A stretch of 64,000 bases of DNA from Shinisaurus crocodilurus (lineage: Eukaryota > Chordata > Lepidosauria > Squamata > Shinisauridae), in NCBI GenBank assembly GCA_021292165.1, contig CM037877.1, forward strand, positions 127,848,402-127,912,401, written 5' to 3'. The notes under the pieces were generated by a model. That model had not been told where the DNA came from. It made no database searches and saw only the letters and a program-made list of their open reading frames with translations. Position 1 is the stretch's first letter; each line of letters opens with the position of its first letter. The position numbers were made by a program, and so were the translations under genes. Of this stretch, positions 9,846 through 20,175 are shown piece after piece.

Positions 9846-10800
9846 TGCTACCTTGATGGCTGCGCTAGTGGAAACGGGACCTGCCACCAGCACTTCCAAG
9901 TTGCAACTGGAACTGTTGGCCAAAGTCCCTTCCACTTTTGGGGCAAAAGATCAGGCTGAGGCAGGCCTGCTGAAAAGTGCAATCCCTGTTAAACTCAAGG
10001 TAAAAAGAAAAGGAGTGCCACTCCGAGTGGTTCCTCAATACCCACTTTCACCTCAGGCCCTGGAGGGGATCTGCTCGGTCATAGAATCCCTAAGAGCTCA
10101 GGGTATTCTAGTCCAGACAACCAGCCCATGTAACACGCCAGTGTTGCCTGTGGTTAAGGTGGGAAAATTACCCCAGAAGGAAAACTAGTACAAGACCTCG
10201 GAAAAGTCAGCCTTGGCCATGATTTCCCTCCTGTACCTAATCCAGCAACCATTTTGGCCACAATTCCTCCTACTGCCACATGGTTCATTGTCATAGATTT
10301 GTCAAATGCCTTTTTCAGTACCAAAAAAGCCTACTTTTTGTTCTGCCATGAACACCCACCCTGGTGTCACTTCAGGTGTTCTTTGTCAACCATTTGCAAA
10401 CTCCTACTGTCCCATTCCATATTATAGCTCTCTTCTTGACTCAGTTTCCTCTGGCTATCCACCCTGTCTTCGGGCAGTAGCCGCCACTTCTTGTTGAAAA
10501 ATCTGCTGACCTTGTGCTGGGGCACCCGCTCTCAGTACAAGTCCTGCATGATGTGTGTGTCTTGCTCCAGTGAGGAAAAAACACATTTGTCCACCACTCA
10601 TCTCACCCGCCACCACTCACATAGCCGCAGACAACTTGAAAATTTCTCACTGTTCTTTGCTCAAGCCTGCCTCTCTACTTCCGACCCTTTCTGATGGAGA
10701 TCCTCACTTCATTCCCCATGACTGTACTTCCTTCCTGTCCCAAAATCCACCTCCAGATCAGACCTCACTGACACCCCACTGGACAGCCCTGATGTAGAGC
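9823..10800 (+). pseudogene. Retroviral reverse transcriptase remnant
   Basis: The open frame 9823-10188 contains the fingers region, with a QYPLSPQALEGI block and SPCNTPVLPVVKV. Motif A remains near 10288-10320 as VIDLSNAFFS in another frame. The YxDD catalytic box was not found, so the palm is deleted. Segments near 10420-10560 (YSSLLDSVSSGYPPCLRAVA and LGHPLSVQVLHD) match the connection domain. Several frameshifts are present. The domain order is right for class I pol. Confidence 0.85.
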
Positions 10801-11393
10801 TTTCGTTGATGGCTCCTGCATGATTCTTGATACAGGCCACTGAGTCGCAGGGTACGCTGTTTGCAACTCTCATTCCACCACCAAAGCATTCTCTCTTCCT
10901 GCTCATAGTGCACAAGCTGCTGAACTATTTGCTCTTTTCCGTGCTTGTACTCTTTCTGAAAACCTCTCTGTCTGTCAACATGTATACTGACTCCAAATAT
11001 GCCTTTGGAGTTTGTCATTCCTTTGGGAAAATTTTAGAACATTGTGGGTTTCTCACCTCCTCAGGTTCTCACATTTCCCATCACCAGTTACCGGTAGTTT
11101 CTCAGCTACTCAATGCACTCCAGCTCCCTTCCTCTATTGCCATCATTTGGTGCAAAGCCCACTCCTCAGGCTTTTACCACATTGCCAAAGGCAATAATCA
11201 TGCTGATCGAGCTGCCAGGCATGTTGCAGCTCATGGGCCTATGGCTCCTTCTTTTTCTCCTGAAATGTCCCTTTCACCACCTGGAGACATGATTCTTTAT
11301 CATGATCTCATCAAACTTCAGCAGAATGCATCCCCTGCTGAACACAGCCTTTGGGTTGACAATTTTTGCCACCCAGACGAAGCTGGGTTTTAG
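10799..11393 (+). pseudogene. Retroviral RNase H remnant
   Basis: FVDGSC (10802-10819) supplies the first catalytic Asp. A frameshift follows, then the long frame 10827-11393 carries YTDSKYAF (10983-11006) and GNNHADRAAR near 11190, the later catalytic blocks. RNase H would degrade RNA in the RNA-DNA hybrid. The end of the frame reads into the region before integrase. Confidence 0.88.
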
Positions 11394-12350
11394 AGCCACC
11401 CTGATGGCAGGCCTTGTGCTCTTAAATCTCTTTTCCATTTTCCAGTCACAACAGCATTGCAGACCCCCGGATCTCTGGCCCATTTCTCATCTCCAGATTG
11501 ACTTCATTGAGCTCCCCCCAGAAAATGGGTTCAACTATGCTCTAGTCGTGATCTGCTTGTTTTTGGGATGGCCAGAATTTTTTTCCCTGCCGAAAGGCAG
11601 ATGCCCTCAGAGTAGCAAAAAAGCTACTACACGAGGTTTGCCCCGTTTTGCTGTTCCCCTTGCATTAGATTCAGATATGGGGGGGGGGGCACTTAATGGG
11701 GAAAGTTTTTTTTAAAAAAGGTCTGCACTGCCCTTAGAATCAAACAGCAGTTCCACACTCCCTACCACCCTAAGAGGAGAGCTCAGGTGGAAAGGTGTAA
11801 CTATGGCATTAAGTTAAAACTCTCAAAAGTTTGTGCAGACACTGGGCTCAAATGGCCAGAAGCCTTGCCCATTGTAGCCCTACACATTCAGAACACCCCA
11901 CAGGGGAAACACAAATTGACCCCATTCGAGCTGGTAATGGGAAGAGCATACCATGCCAAACTCATGGGGAAACCTCAAGACCTGCACTCCCCACAGAATT
12001 CTCTTGTAGCATACTGTCAGTAGCTTATGAATGCCTTTGCAAGTTGTTGTTTCCCAACAGGTAAAATCAGTCCACCAGCCCAACCTAGAAGGCTACAAGA
12101 TCCCATTGCAGCCAGGATATTGGGTGTTTGTGAAGCACCATCTGTGGAAACACTGCCTGGAACCAAAATGGAAAAGGGTCTTTTCAAATTCTTCTCAGCA
12201 TTCCAACAACAATAAAAGTCCCTGAGGTTCCAGCGTGGATCCACACTATGTACTGCAAGAAGACATCAGCCCCACCGGACAAGGAGCCACCCACAGAAGA
12301 AGAGCCCTCTGAGGCATCCTGTCCCAGACAATCCATCCGGACCACTTTCT
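11394..12350 (+). pseudogene. Retroviral integrase remnant
   Basis: The catalytic core shows HLQIDFIELP (first Asp at 11500-11502), a second Asp in DSDMGGG near 11674, and the Glu in AQVERCN near 11790, consistent with a DD35E enzyme. Frame changes lie between them. WPEALPIVAL and PFELVMGRAY follow (11840-11955). The C-terminal domain continues at about 12067-12300 with an LEPKWKR block. A poly-G tract and a deletion after 11680 disrupt the core. The HHCC zinc domain was not clearly seen. Confidence 0.87.
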
Positions 12351-12627
12351 AGTGAGGGAGAGGGTGGCACTCAACAACAGACAACCCCTCGCAACTCATC
12401 GTTGGACCTGTCCACCAAACCCTTGGTTCCAAAGAAAATATGGAAAGATGGTCCAGGAAGAATAAAAGATGGCCCAGGAAGAAGAAAAGGAAAAAGAACC
12501 ACTTTTCCATGAGCTCCTTGAAGGACAGAGACCCATACAACCAGTTGCCACAGCATCAATACTGAGGATAAGTGCTAGGTAACCTCTGTCCTCAGTAAAT
12601 GGGACTATCTACAAAAAAGGAGGCTCC

Positions 12628-12640
12628 AAAAAGGGGGTGT
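12628..12640 (+). promoter_or_regulatory. Internal polypurine-tract-like sequence
   Basis: AAAAAGGGGG is followed by TGTTGAGATCTGAGC. The arrangement mirrors the true 3' junction at 14249-14270 (purine tract then TGAGATC). It may be a second polypurine tract or the scar of a recombination with another LTR start. Confidence 0.35.
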
Positions 12641-12728
12641 TGAGATCTGAGCTTCAGTTTCTGAGAGAAGTTTAGACAATGTTGGATTTTTATTGTTATT
12701 TATCCCTGAGAGGCTGGGTACCAATATA

Positions 12729-12978
12729 CAGTAATACCTTGGATTGAGAGCATAATTCGTTCCGGAAATGTGCTTGTAATCCAAAACACTCTTATATCAA
12801 AGCGAGTCTCTGGCGGGCAGAGCGGGGACTATTTCGGCCCGCTACGCCCGCTCGAGGCGAGCGGTTACATCCCTACCTAAGACCTTGCTCATTTATCAAG
12901 TAAAAAAATAATAATTTTTTTTTGCTTGTCTTGCAAAACGCTCTCAGACCAAGTTACTTGCAATCCAAGGCATTACTG
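12729..12978. mobile_element. Tigger/Tc1-mariner-like MITE
   Basis: The 250-base element has terminal inverted repeats (CAGTAATACCTTGGATTG at the left; the right end is the reverse complement of CAGTAATGCCTTGGATTG) and is flanked by TA on both sides (12727-12728, 12979-12980). TA target sites and this end sequence fit pogo/Tigger-type Tc1-mariner elements. No transposase is present. It inserted into the endogenous retrovirus. Confidence 0.8.
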
Positions 12979-13127
12979 TAGAGCAATCCCAAATGAAGGG
13001 ACATGGGGTTATCCAACCCTCTGGGCATGACCTACACAGAAGAGTAGGTTGGCAAGCAAAAATGATGTTTTCATCTCCTACTGGAGCTGGCCAAGAAATA
13101 AAACACACAGGAAGTAAGTTCTTTATT

Positions 13128-13192
13128 GTAAAGGAGTCTACAGTAGACTCCTTTACAGTAGACTCCTTTACAGTAGAGTCTACACTGTCTAG
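13128..13192. repeat. 15-bp tandem repeat
   Basis: About three to four copies of ACAGTAGACTCCTTT, with an inverted partner (AAAGGAGTCTAC) at the left, so the array can also fold on itself. Confidence 0.85.
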
Positions 13193-13292
13193 AGTGCAAT
13201 GGCACAGTAAAAGTAGGGAATAAGTATTTGTGAAGTATATCTGAGTCTCATGAGTAAGAGAGACCCTTACTCAATTTTTGCCAATGAGACTG

Positions 13293-13400
13293 CCATATTT
13301 ATTTATTTATTTATTTATTGCATTTATACCCCGCTCTTCAGCCAGAAAAGGCTCTCAGAGTGGCTTACAAAGATTAATAATAAGACATATTAATATCAGT
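13293..13400 (-). mobile_element. L2-type 3' tail with (TTTA)n, inserted in the retrovirus
   Basis: (TTTA)n is followed by CATTTATACCCCGCTCTTCA and GCCAGAAAAGGCTCTCAGAG, the reverse complement of an L2-type LINE/SINE 3' end. The same tail occurs at 2060, 33717 and 48615. The truncated copy lies within the env region. Confidence 0.7.
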
Positions 13401-13539
13401 AGACATCCTTCAATTCTTCATGCATCCTGAATCTAATCTTTAGGTCTGATCCTCCAATACACCTTTTGTGCAGTCAGTATAATGGCATACCCCAGTCAAT
13501 TTTGGGTATGTGGAAAGTATGCACATTAGGGAGGGAAGT

Positions 13540-14230
13540 GCTATCTAGCAACTGTGACCCCATCATTCATGATTAAGAAGCAATTGCCCACAGGGCATAT
13601 ACGAAATAAGAGATTATCTTACCCAAAAGATACCCGCTTCCATTGAACTGTTGGAGTTATCTTACCTGGTAGGAGTATATGCTTTACAACAGAAATTTGA
13701 TGTGTTAGCTGAAAAATAGATAAATGACACAGAAATGGGTTTCCTTCTGCTAAATACAGACACAAACAGCATCCGCCAGGTGGTCTTAGATTATATTCTG
13801 GCTAGTAAAGGAGGAGTTTGCGCATGAATGTTGTGTTTATATATCCCAGATAATTCAGAAGCTGTATCTAAAGTTGTAAAACATATAGAAGTTCTCCGTG
13901 AACAAATACATAAAATTAATGATGACGGGACGGGACCATATAGAGTTGGTTTGGAGGTTTTTTTTTAGAAACTTGGAGACCAAAATTGTCCAAGGTATAA
14001 TCTTGCTATTTGGTGTACTCATTTGCCTATATGTTGTTGTAATGCTCATAAAATGTTGCTTAGTTTGTGCAGCTGAGAAAATGCAGAAAGCAATATATAG
14101 CCCTGAAAATACCGCTAAACTCGCACAAAGAGAGATATTTGAAATGTTGCAAAAAATAAACAAACAGCAAGAAGCAAAGAAAGAGGTAGAAAAGTCAGAA
14201 ATTGAAGGATTAATGTTTATACAAGTATGA
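13540..14230 (+). pseudogene. Retroviral env transmembrane subunit remnant
   Basis: The 13640-13895 segment, with stops, carries the ectodomain region ending in the GGVC-type cysteine motif typical of class I TM subunits. The frame 13898-14230 then gives a hydrophobic span near residues 31-48 (IILLFGVLICLYVVVMLI), a CC pair that could be palmitoylated, and a charged cytoplasmic tail ending just before the polypurine tract. The surface subunit and fusion peptide were not recognised. The cysteine motif itself contains an in-frame stop, so no functional envelope is encoded. Confidence 0.75.
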
Positions 14231-14248
14231 ATTGTGCTAGAATAGCAC

Positions 14249-14260
14249 AAAAGGGGGGAA
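14249..14260 (+). promoter_or_regulatory. Polypurine tract
   Basis: AAAAGGGGGGAA immediately precedes the 3' LTR (after TAA). It is the expected primer for plus-strand DNA synthesis. Confidence 0.85.
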
Positions 14261-14263
14261 TAA

Positions 14264-14719
14264 TGAGATCAGGCAAACATTCAGATGATGGGATCGGTTA
14301 ACCATCCATCCAGTCATTCACTGAGAGGTGCGTAGCAGACAAAAGTTACAAACAACATGAAGAAAAGCATACTGACTTAGATGAATTTGCAGGCACTGAA
14401 GAGATTTGCTGCTGTAATCAGTTGGCTAACAGCCAACCGGTTGAAGATTAGCACATGAGCAGAATATGATAGACAAGGAAAGAAGGGCCTGATCAAGGAA
14501 TGTAAAGAATGACTCATTGGTGTACTGACCACTGGCACTGAGCCGGAAGAGGTGGACTGTAGTAAGTCTATATAAAGTGAACAGCTGCCTTTGTATGGCA
14601 GAGCTGACTGACCTGGCCTGCTTGCTCACTCTCCGACACGCGTCACTCTGAATAAAGATGACTTCCAGTGAACTACCCAGTTTTGCCTTTCATCTCTTCT
14701 TGAGAGAATTTCTTTAACA
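14264..14719 (+). repeat. 3' LTR of the endogenous retrovirus
   Basis: About 456 bases, beginning TGAGATCAGG and ending TTTAACA (TG..CA). TATA-like TCTATATAAAG is near 14567 and AATAAA at 14651-14656. It lacks the 28-base block present upstream of the TATA box in the 5' LTR. Confidence 0.92.
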
Positions 14720-16734
14720 GCAGACAAAGAAGATCTCTGAGCCTGCTGCAGCTGGACCCTGACCACCCCCCACTGCCCCATAAGGCCACCTGCAACCAGC
14801 TGCCCTGTGGGAAGCATCCTGATGAATTTTTGTCTTAACTTTTGGGGATAACTCAAAAGTTGTCATGGTGACCATGAAGTCCTGAGGTGCCCTGGGCAAG
14901 CCTCCCACCCACCCAGCATGAACAGTGAGGAGGTCCTCAACACCTGATCCAAAACCACCTCCACAGCTCAGGCAAAGCAGCACTAGGGCTGGTGGTACAT
15001 TAACAGGATCTTTAATCTATTTTGATTGCCCTACACAAGATACAATACGATGATGTTAATGGACATGACATCAAAGTTGAAATTAGTACTCTGGATTTAA
15101 TATTCAGTTTGCTTTGCCAATTCATAAATATGAATTAAAATTTAAAAATGAGAAACACGGTTCTCATTAATTTGTAGTCTCCTTATAATACATTTATATA
15201 ATAATGTGTCAACATTTGTGAATTCGATGGCTGGGATTCAAGGCATCACAGCAGATGTTCAGCTTGCAAACAGCAGTTTTTCCTGCAACAGCCTTTGTTG
15301 TCCCCCAAAGGCCTTCCAGTGAGACAACAAAAGGCTGACACTAGAGGGAAATATTGCCTCCCACTGTTGTGCTTGTGTGGAAGCTCTTTTTGCTCATGCA
15401 TGATGGCGGGTTTTGGATTCCAGCCATGCCTGTTATATTCAGTCCAGATTCAAAATATGTATTAGAGTCTCAGGATTGGGTCATAGCATACATGTTCATA
15501 ATTTGGTGATTGCAACATTAAGTGATGGCTTGTGCAGGTGAATGGGCCATCACAGATCTAACACCACAGATAGAACTTTCATAACACCTCAAGTACAAAT
15601 GCTTTTTTTAATGGTGTTAGTTCATAATTCAGTTTCCAGTCATCAAGTGATATATGTGTAAGTGAACCAGGTCTACATTTACATTTACCATTATACGGAG
15701 TATGTACATTTCAGGTATATACTAGATACTTGGAAAGTTACAAAACATCCTTTGATTTAATGGCAGTGTATTTTGATGTGTGGTAATGAATTCATTTGGG
15801 ACAAGTGGAAAATTTGCATTGACTTTTAAGTAGATTCTTGGGTCTCTCATACATGTCTAGAAGGAGTCTATCTGTTTTTTATTGGGTGGATCTTCAAGTG
15901 ATAAATTTCTATGTGGCTGTTACCTTTGCTTGAGGTTTTTTGCTCCAAATGAACTTATTCATGTCTGATACCCCGTCTAGGAATGATGCTGAAGCAGGTA
16001 CCAAATATTTGAATGAGCAGGGGAGTGAAACATACAGTAAGAAATGTTTTGATCAATTTTCCAATTAGAAGAAATTCATGCAAGCTAGGGAAAATGGGAG
16101 AAGTTCTTTATTAGCTCTTGGGAAATGGATATGGTATTTTACAATTACAAAGCTATTCAAAGCTGAGCAAGTTCTTGCCATTCCTAGCCACAGTGGAAAT
16201 GTACAGAGAGCTCTTTTATTAATTCAAAGCCAGAATAAGAAGGATAGAAATCATCTAGTCTTGAGACAGCAACAAGGCATTTCTAATGCAGTAAGAATTC
16301 AAGCTCTCATCTTACTGTGAGTTTCATGATTAGATCAGCCATGGTGCAAAAAAGTCCTCGTCCCTCTGCAAAGTGCAGAAAGCCTGTGAATTCCAGCTAG
16401 CCCATGTTCTTTGAGTTCTCCATCATTTAATAAACTGAAGTGATGACATAATAAACACTGATCAGTCTGTAGAATTTATCCTCCTTGGGGCAGTCCCAAA
16501 TCTCATCAAATGAACTGGGACAGGTCCCATAAAGTAAACTCCCAGTCCCTGTCCCACTGCTTTGCATTTCATCAAATTTCATATCTTTATTAAAGCAAAC
16601 TATTGATAGGCTTTTAACGATAAATAAAGTGCAGGGCTGAGTGCTGGCTGTAAGTGATGGGGGCCCTGCCAGCTTCGGTCAGCAAGGCCCAGTCCATCAG
16701 CCTGCACATTGTTGGCCTCTGATAGATCCATACA
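14720..16734. other. Unassigned, AT-rich intergenic sequence
   Basis: No coding frame with a recognisable domain and no clear repeat termini. The longest open frame (16078-16320) has no family features. Confidence 0.5.
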
Positions 16735-17855
16735 TCAAGGAAGCAAAGCTAACAAATCCATCTTGACAAATCCATGCTGGCTTCTAGTAATCACTGCAGT
16801 GTTTTCAAGGTGTTTGCAAACTGACTTTTTTATAATCTGCTCCAAAATTTTCCCAGGGATTGATGTCAGACTGACTGGCCTATAGTTCCCAGGTTCTTCC
16901 TTCTTGCCCTTTTTGAAGATGGGTACAACATTTGCCCTCCTCCAGTCATCTGGCACTTCACCTGTCCTCCATGATTTCTCAAAGATAATAGACAGTGGTT
17001 CTGAGACTTCTTCTGCCAGTTCCTTTATTACTCTAGGATGCAGCTCGTCAGGCCCTGGAGATTTAAACTCGTTCAGAGTAATCAGGTGCTCCTTGACCAT
17101 TTGCCTATCAATCTCAAGCTGCAATCCTGCCCCTTCAGTCTACACTTCAGGTTTGCCGGGGGGGTCATAGACCCTCTTTTGGGAGAAGACCTGAGCTGAA
17201 GGTAGGAATTGAACACTTCTGCCTTTTCTTTGTCATCTGTTATCATTTTGCCATCCTCATTCGGTAGTTGAACCACCATTTCTTTCCTCTGTCTTTTACT
17301 ATGCACGTATCTAAAGAAAGCTTTTTTGTTGTTTTTAGCATCCCTCGCTAGCCTCCGCTCATTCTCAGCTTTAGCCTTCCTGACACTATTCCTGCAGTTC
17401 TGTGCTACCTGCCTGTACTCTTCCCTTGTAGCCTGTCCTTCCTTCCACTTCCTATACGTGTCCTTTTTTGTTTTCAGGTCATCTTTGAGTTTATTGTGAA
17501 GCCACATTGGCTTCTTCTGTTGCCCTCTGCTTTTTTTCCTTGTGGGAATTGTTTGCAATTGTGCCTTTAAAATTTCCTTTTTTAAAAACTCCCACCCATC
17601 CTGGGCTCCTTTTCTCATTAGAGTCACTTGCCATGGGACCTTACTTATCATTGTTCTGAGTTTGTTAAAATTGGCTTTCCTAAAATCCAGGATACGCGTT
17701 TGGCTACACTCCGCTTTTGCTTCCTTTAGAATCAAGAGCTCAAGTATAACATGGTCACTTTCCCCCAGAGTTCCCGAAACTGCCACGTTATCCACTAACT
17801 CGTCTCTGTTGGTTAGAATCAGGTGAAGGATAGACGATCCTCTAGTTCCTTCTAG
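16735..17855 (-). pseudogene. CR1 LINE ORF2 remnant (endonuclease end, linker, RT start)
   Basis: Read on the minus strand from 17855: the last endonuclease block (ILHLILTNRDELV, SGTLGESDH with the SDH motif), the lysine-rich linker (RKAKAENERRLARDAKNN, KKAFFRYV), a frameshift near 17120, and the first RT blocks (KSPGPDELHPRVIKELA, NYRPVSLTSIPGKILEQIIK, SQHGFVK). RT motifs A-C are missing. Most of the endonuclease is deleted. A 391-codon open frame (18257-17082) is an artefact: its first ~130 codons come from the inserted element at 17858-18309. Confidence 0.92.
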
Positions 17856-17857
17856 TG

Positions 17858-18309
17858 GTGGGCCCGAGCCTTGAGTTGGCTCGTGGCTCGCTCCTGGTGC
17901 GGCCCTCCGCGGTGGCAGCGGACCAATCTCGCTCTTCAGAGCGGTGCGGAGCATTCTCTGCGCCACTCGAGCCGCCGCTGCCGCTGGAGGACCCCCCCGC
18001 CACCGCTGGACCCCCGCCCGCGCTCTGTTTTGGCGGGAGGAACCAGGGCAACAGGGCTTAAACAGCCCTGTTGCCCTGGTTTCCCGCGCCAAAAACAGAG
18101 CATGGGGGTCCAGCGCGACGGAGCAGGGTCCCGTCGCGTCACTTCCTCCGCACCAGAAGTGATGCGACCGGACCAGCAGATGGGGAGGCAGGCTCTCTGC
18201 AGAGCCGGAGAGCCTGCAGGTAAGCCCGCGCGGGTGGCCGAGTAACCTGGCGGACACGAGCAGGCCCAGTTCGGGCCTTGCTCCTGTCTGCCGGGCTACT
18301 CGGGTACAT
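17858..18309. mobile_element. GC-rich palindromic hAT-like element inserted in CR1
   Basis: The ends (TAGTGGTGGGCCCGAG and CTCGGGTACATCCCTAG) form an imperfect inverted repeat. The flanks GTTCCTTC and CTTCCTCC match at 6 of 8 bases, compatible with a decayed hAT duplication. The interior is strongly palindromic around AACAGGGC...GCCCTGTT and shares a CGCGTCACTTCC-centred block with 43464-44461. No transposase is visible. Confidence 0.6.
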
Positions 18310-18311
18310 CC

Positions 18312-19332
18312 CTAGCTTCCTCCACTTTCTGTAGGCCTGTGGCCAAACACATACTTCCCAGTCCTTGTGAGGTGCAACCCATCCTTTGCCAGCAGTCCAT
18401 CTTCCAGGAAGTGTAGCCCGTGGTCCCAGAATCTAAATCTCTCGTGTCGGCACCACCTTTGTAGCCAGTCATTCACTCGGAGCATTTTTCTTTCCCTTTC
18501 TATTCCTCTTCCAAGTACTGGAAGGATGGATGAGAAAACTATCTGGGCCCCAAAGTTCTTGAGTTCCCTTTCCAACTCTTCAAAGTCTGATGTGATTTCT
18601 TCGTAACTCCACTTGGCAGTATCATTTTTACCCACGTGGATTAGAAGAAAGGGATATGTGTCCGTGGGCATTATGAGCCTCGGCAGCTGTTCTGTCACAT
18701 CTTTAATCCGTGCCCCGGGGAGACAGCACACCTGGCGAGTCCATGGGTCTTCGCGACATACTTTGGCTTCAATCCCCCGCAGGAGGGAGTCTCCCACAAC
18801 TAGTACTCTTCTCTTTCTCTTGCTATAGGCCTTGGTTTGATTGCCTCCACTTGATTGACCTTCAGCCTCTTTCTCGCTGTCACATTGGGTGCCCAGTAAT
18901 TCACCCTCTGCAGGCTGTCCTCCGGTTTCGCCCTCAAGTACCTGAAAGTGGTTCCATAGCTCCACTGCTTCCATAGGCGCAGAATGTCTTCTAGTTCTCC
19001 TGCTCCTAACAGTCAGCCCTTTTCCAGGGAGTTCCCCCTACGTTATTTTCCCTTGCTTCAGCATTCTCCAACTCTGCCTCATCTTGCCATTGCCCTTCTG
19101 GCTCCTGTACTACGCTTTGCTGCTGTAGATCCATCGTTCTGTCTAAGAACTCTTCACTTTCTCTTATACTCCTGAGGGTTGACACTTGCTGCTCCAGTGC
19201 TCTGACCTTTTCTTCCAACAGCGTGACCAGCTTGCACTTGTTACACGTGTAGGTCATGTTGATCTCAGGCAGGAAAACAAACATTGCACACACATTGCAG
19301 GTCACCACCACTGCTGAGTCCTTTCCTTCCAT
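18312..19332 (-). pseudogene. CR1 LINE ORF1 (zinc finger, coiled coil, SGNH esterase)
   Basis: The N-terminal frame (19332-19006) has a CNVC..CNKC zinc-binding pattern and a leucine-rich coiled coil (VTLLEEKVRALEQQVSTL). After a frame change near 19000, the frame 18974-18312 shows an SGNH-hydrolase fold: VVGDSLLRG (catalytic Ser block), VGKNDTA (the GxND block, here GKND) and DGLHLTRTG (Asp-His block). CR1 ORF1 proteins are known to carry such an esterase with poorly understood function. The catalytic residues are retained. The zinc-finger and esterase parts are out of frame with each other. Confidence 0.9.
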
Positions 19333-19650
19333 AGTGCTCTGTTCCCTTTATGTTTCTGCCTTTCTTTTCATACCGGAATGGCCGGTGACTTGTCCTGCCT
19401 TCCCTGAATGTTAACAACAGAGTCCCCCTGGTCTATAAGTGTGTGGTACTGGAACAAAACAAACAAGAAAATTTCTTAGGGACCTCCCCCTTGACCTCCC
19501 CTGCCAAACTCCGCTGCCAAACTCCTGTTTGCTCTCCCTGTTCGCTCGCTCTGTTCGCACGCTCTCTGGGAGCCTGCTTGCCTATACAGCCCGCGAAATA
19601 GCTGGAGTCTCTCCTCTCCTGTGCTTCTGCTCCGCTGGGAGTCAGGATCA
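19333..19650 (-). mobile_element. CR1 5' UTR
   Basis: The segment upstream of ORF1 shares recognisable blocks (TTAGGGACCT, CTTGACCTCC, CAAACTCCTGTT) with 40800-40950, upstream of a second CR1 ORF1. That supports its identity as a CR1 5' end and makes this copy nearly complete at its 5' side. It abuts an L1 fragment at about 19655. Confidence 0.7.
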
Positions 19651-19654
19651 GAAT

Positions 19655-20175
19655 GGACAGCCTTGTCTTGTTCCTCTTTGTATTTTGCATGATTTCGTTT
19701 CGTCAAATCCCCATTAATAATTATTTGTGCAATTTGTGAGGTATATAGATCAATTTTACCCATTTTATAAAATTTCCTCCAAATTCCATATCCTCCAGGA
19801 CTTTAAGCAAAAAATTCCAGTACAGATCATCAAAAGCTTTCTCTGCATCTAAAAATATAAATGCTGCTTGCTTTTCATTATGTTTTTCTAAATATTCCAT
19901 GATATCTAAAACAGTTCTAACATTGTCTCTTAACTGTCTTTTAGGTAAAAATCCACTTTGGTCCTCATGAATACATTCTTGAATTATTTTAAGCCTTTCT
20001 GCCAATATCATTGTAAATAACTTATTTTCATTGTTCAACAATGATATTGGTCTATAGTTTCTTGTCAAAGTCAAATCTTGTCCTTCTTTGGGTATTAATG
20101 TTATATTTGCTTGCATGTCTCAGGCATCTTACCTCCATGCAAAATGGAATTCATTGTATATTGTAAAGGTTGTTG
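19655..20175 (-). pseudogene. L1-type RT fragment, second copy
   Basis: On the minus strand: LIPKEGQDLTLTRNYRPISL, QSGFLPKRQLRDNVRT, and motif A FLDAEKAFDDLYWNFLLKVL. It aligns with 5000-5420 of the first L1 at both protein and DNA level. It ends at the CR1 5' boundary, so CR1 may have inserted into it. The rest of ORF2 is absent. Confidence 0.92.

Larger units (their letters stand above)
7886..14719 (+). mobile_element. Endogenous retrovirus, class I (gamma/epsilon-like), decayed
   Basis: Two direct LTRs bracket a primer-binding site, gag, pro, pol and env remnants in canonical order and a polypurine tract. Protease, RT, RNase H and integrase remnants resemble gammaretrovirus-like pol, which supports class I. 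Every gene has stops, frameshifts or deletions, and large parts of gag, the RT palm and the env surface subunit are missing. The two LTRs differ by about two dozen substitutions plus indels by eye. Later insertions are a Tigger-like MITE and an L2 tail. No clear target-site duplication was found outside the LTRs. Confidence 0.93.

Noticed and set aside
13898..14230. Possible preserved env-derived host gene
   Set aside because: Only the membrane span and tail are open; upstream stops and loss of the surface subunit make domestication unlikely.
7880..14730. Target-site duplication of the retrovirus
   Set aside because: Flanks (AGCA left, GCAG right) do not give a convincing 4-6 bp match given uncertain LTR ends.
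17082..18257. 391-codon minus-strand frame as one protein
   Set aside because: The first ~130 codons come from an inserted GC-rich element; only the rest is CR1 ORF2.
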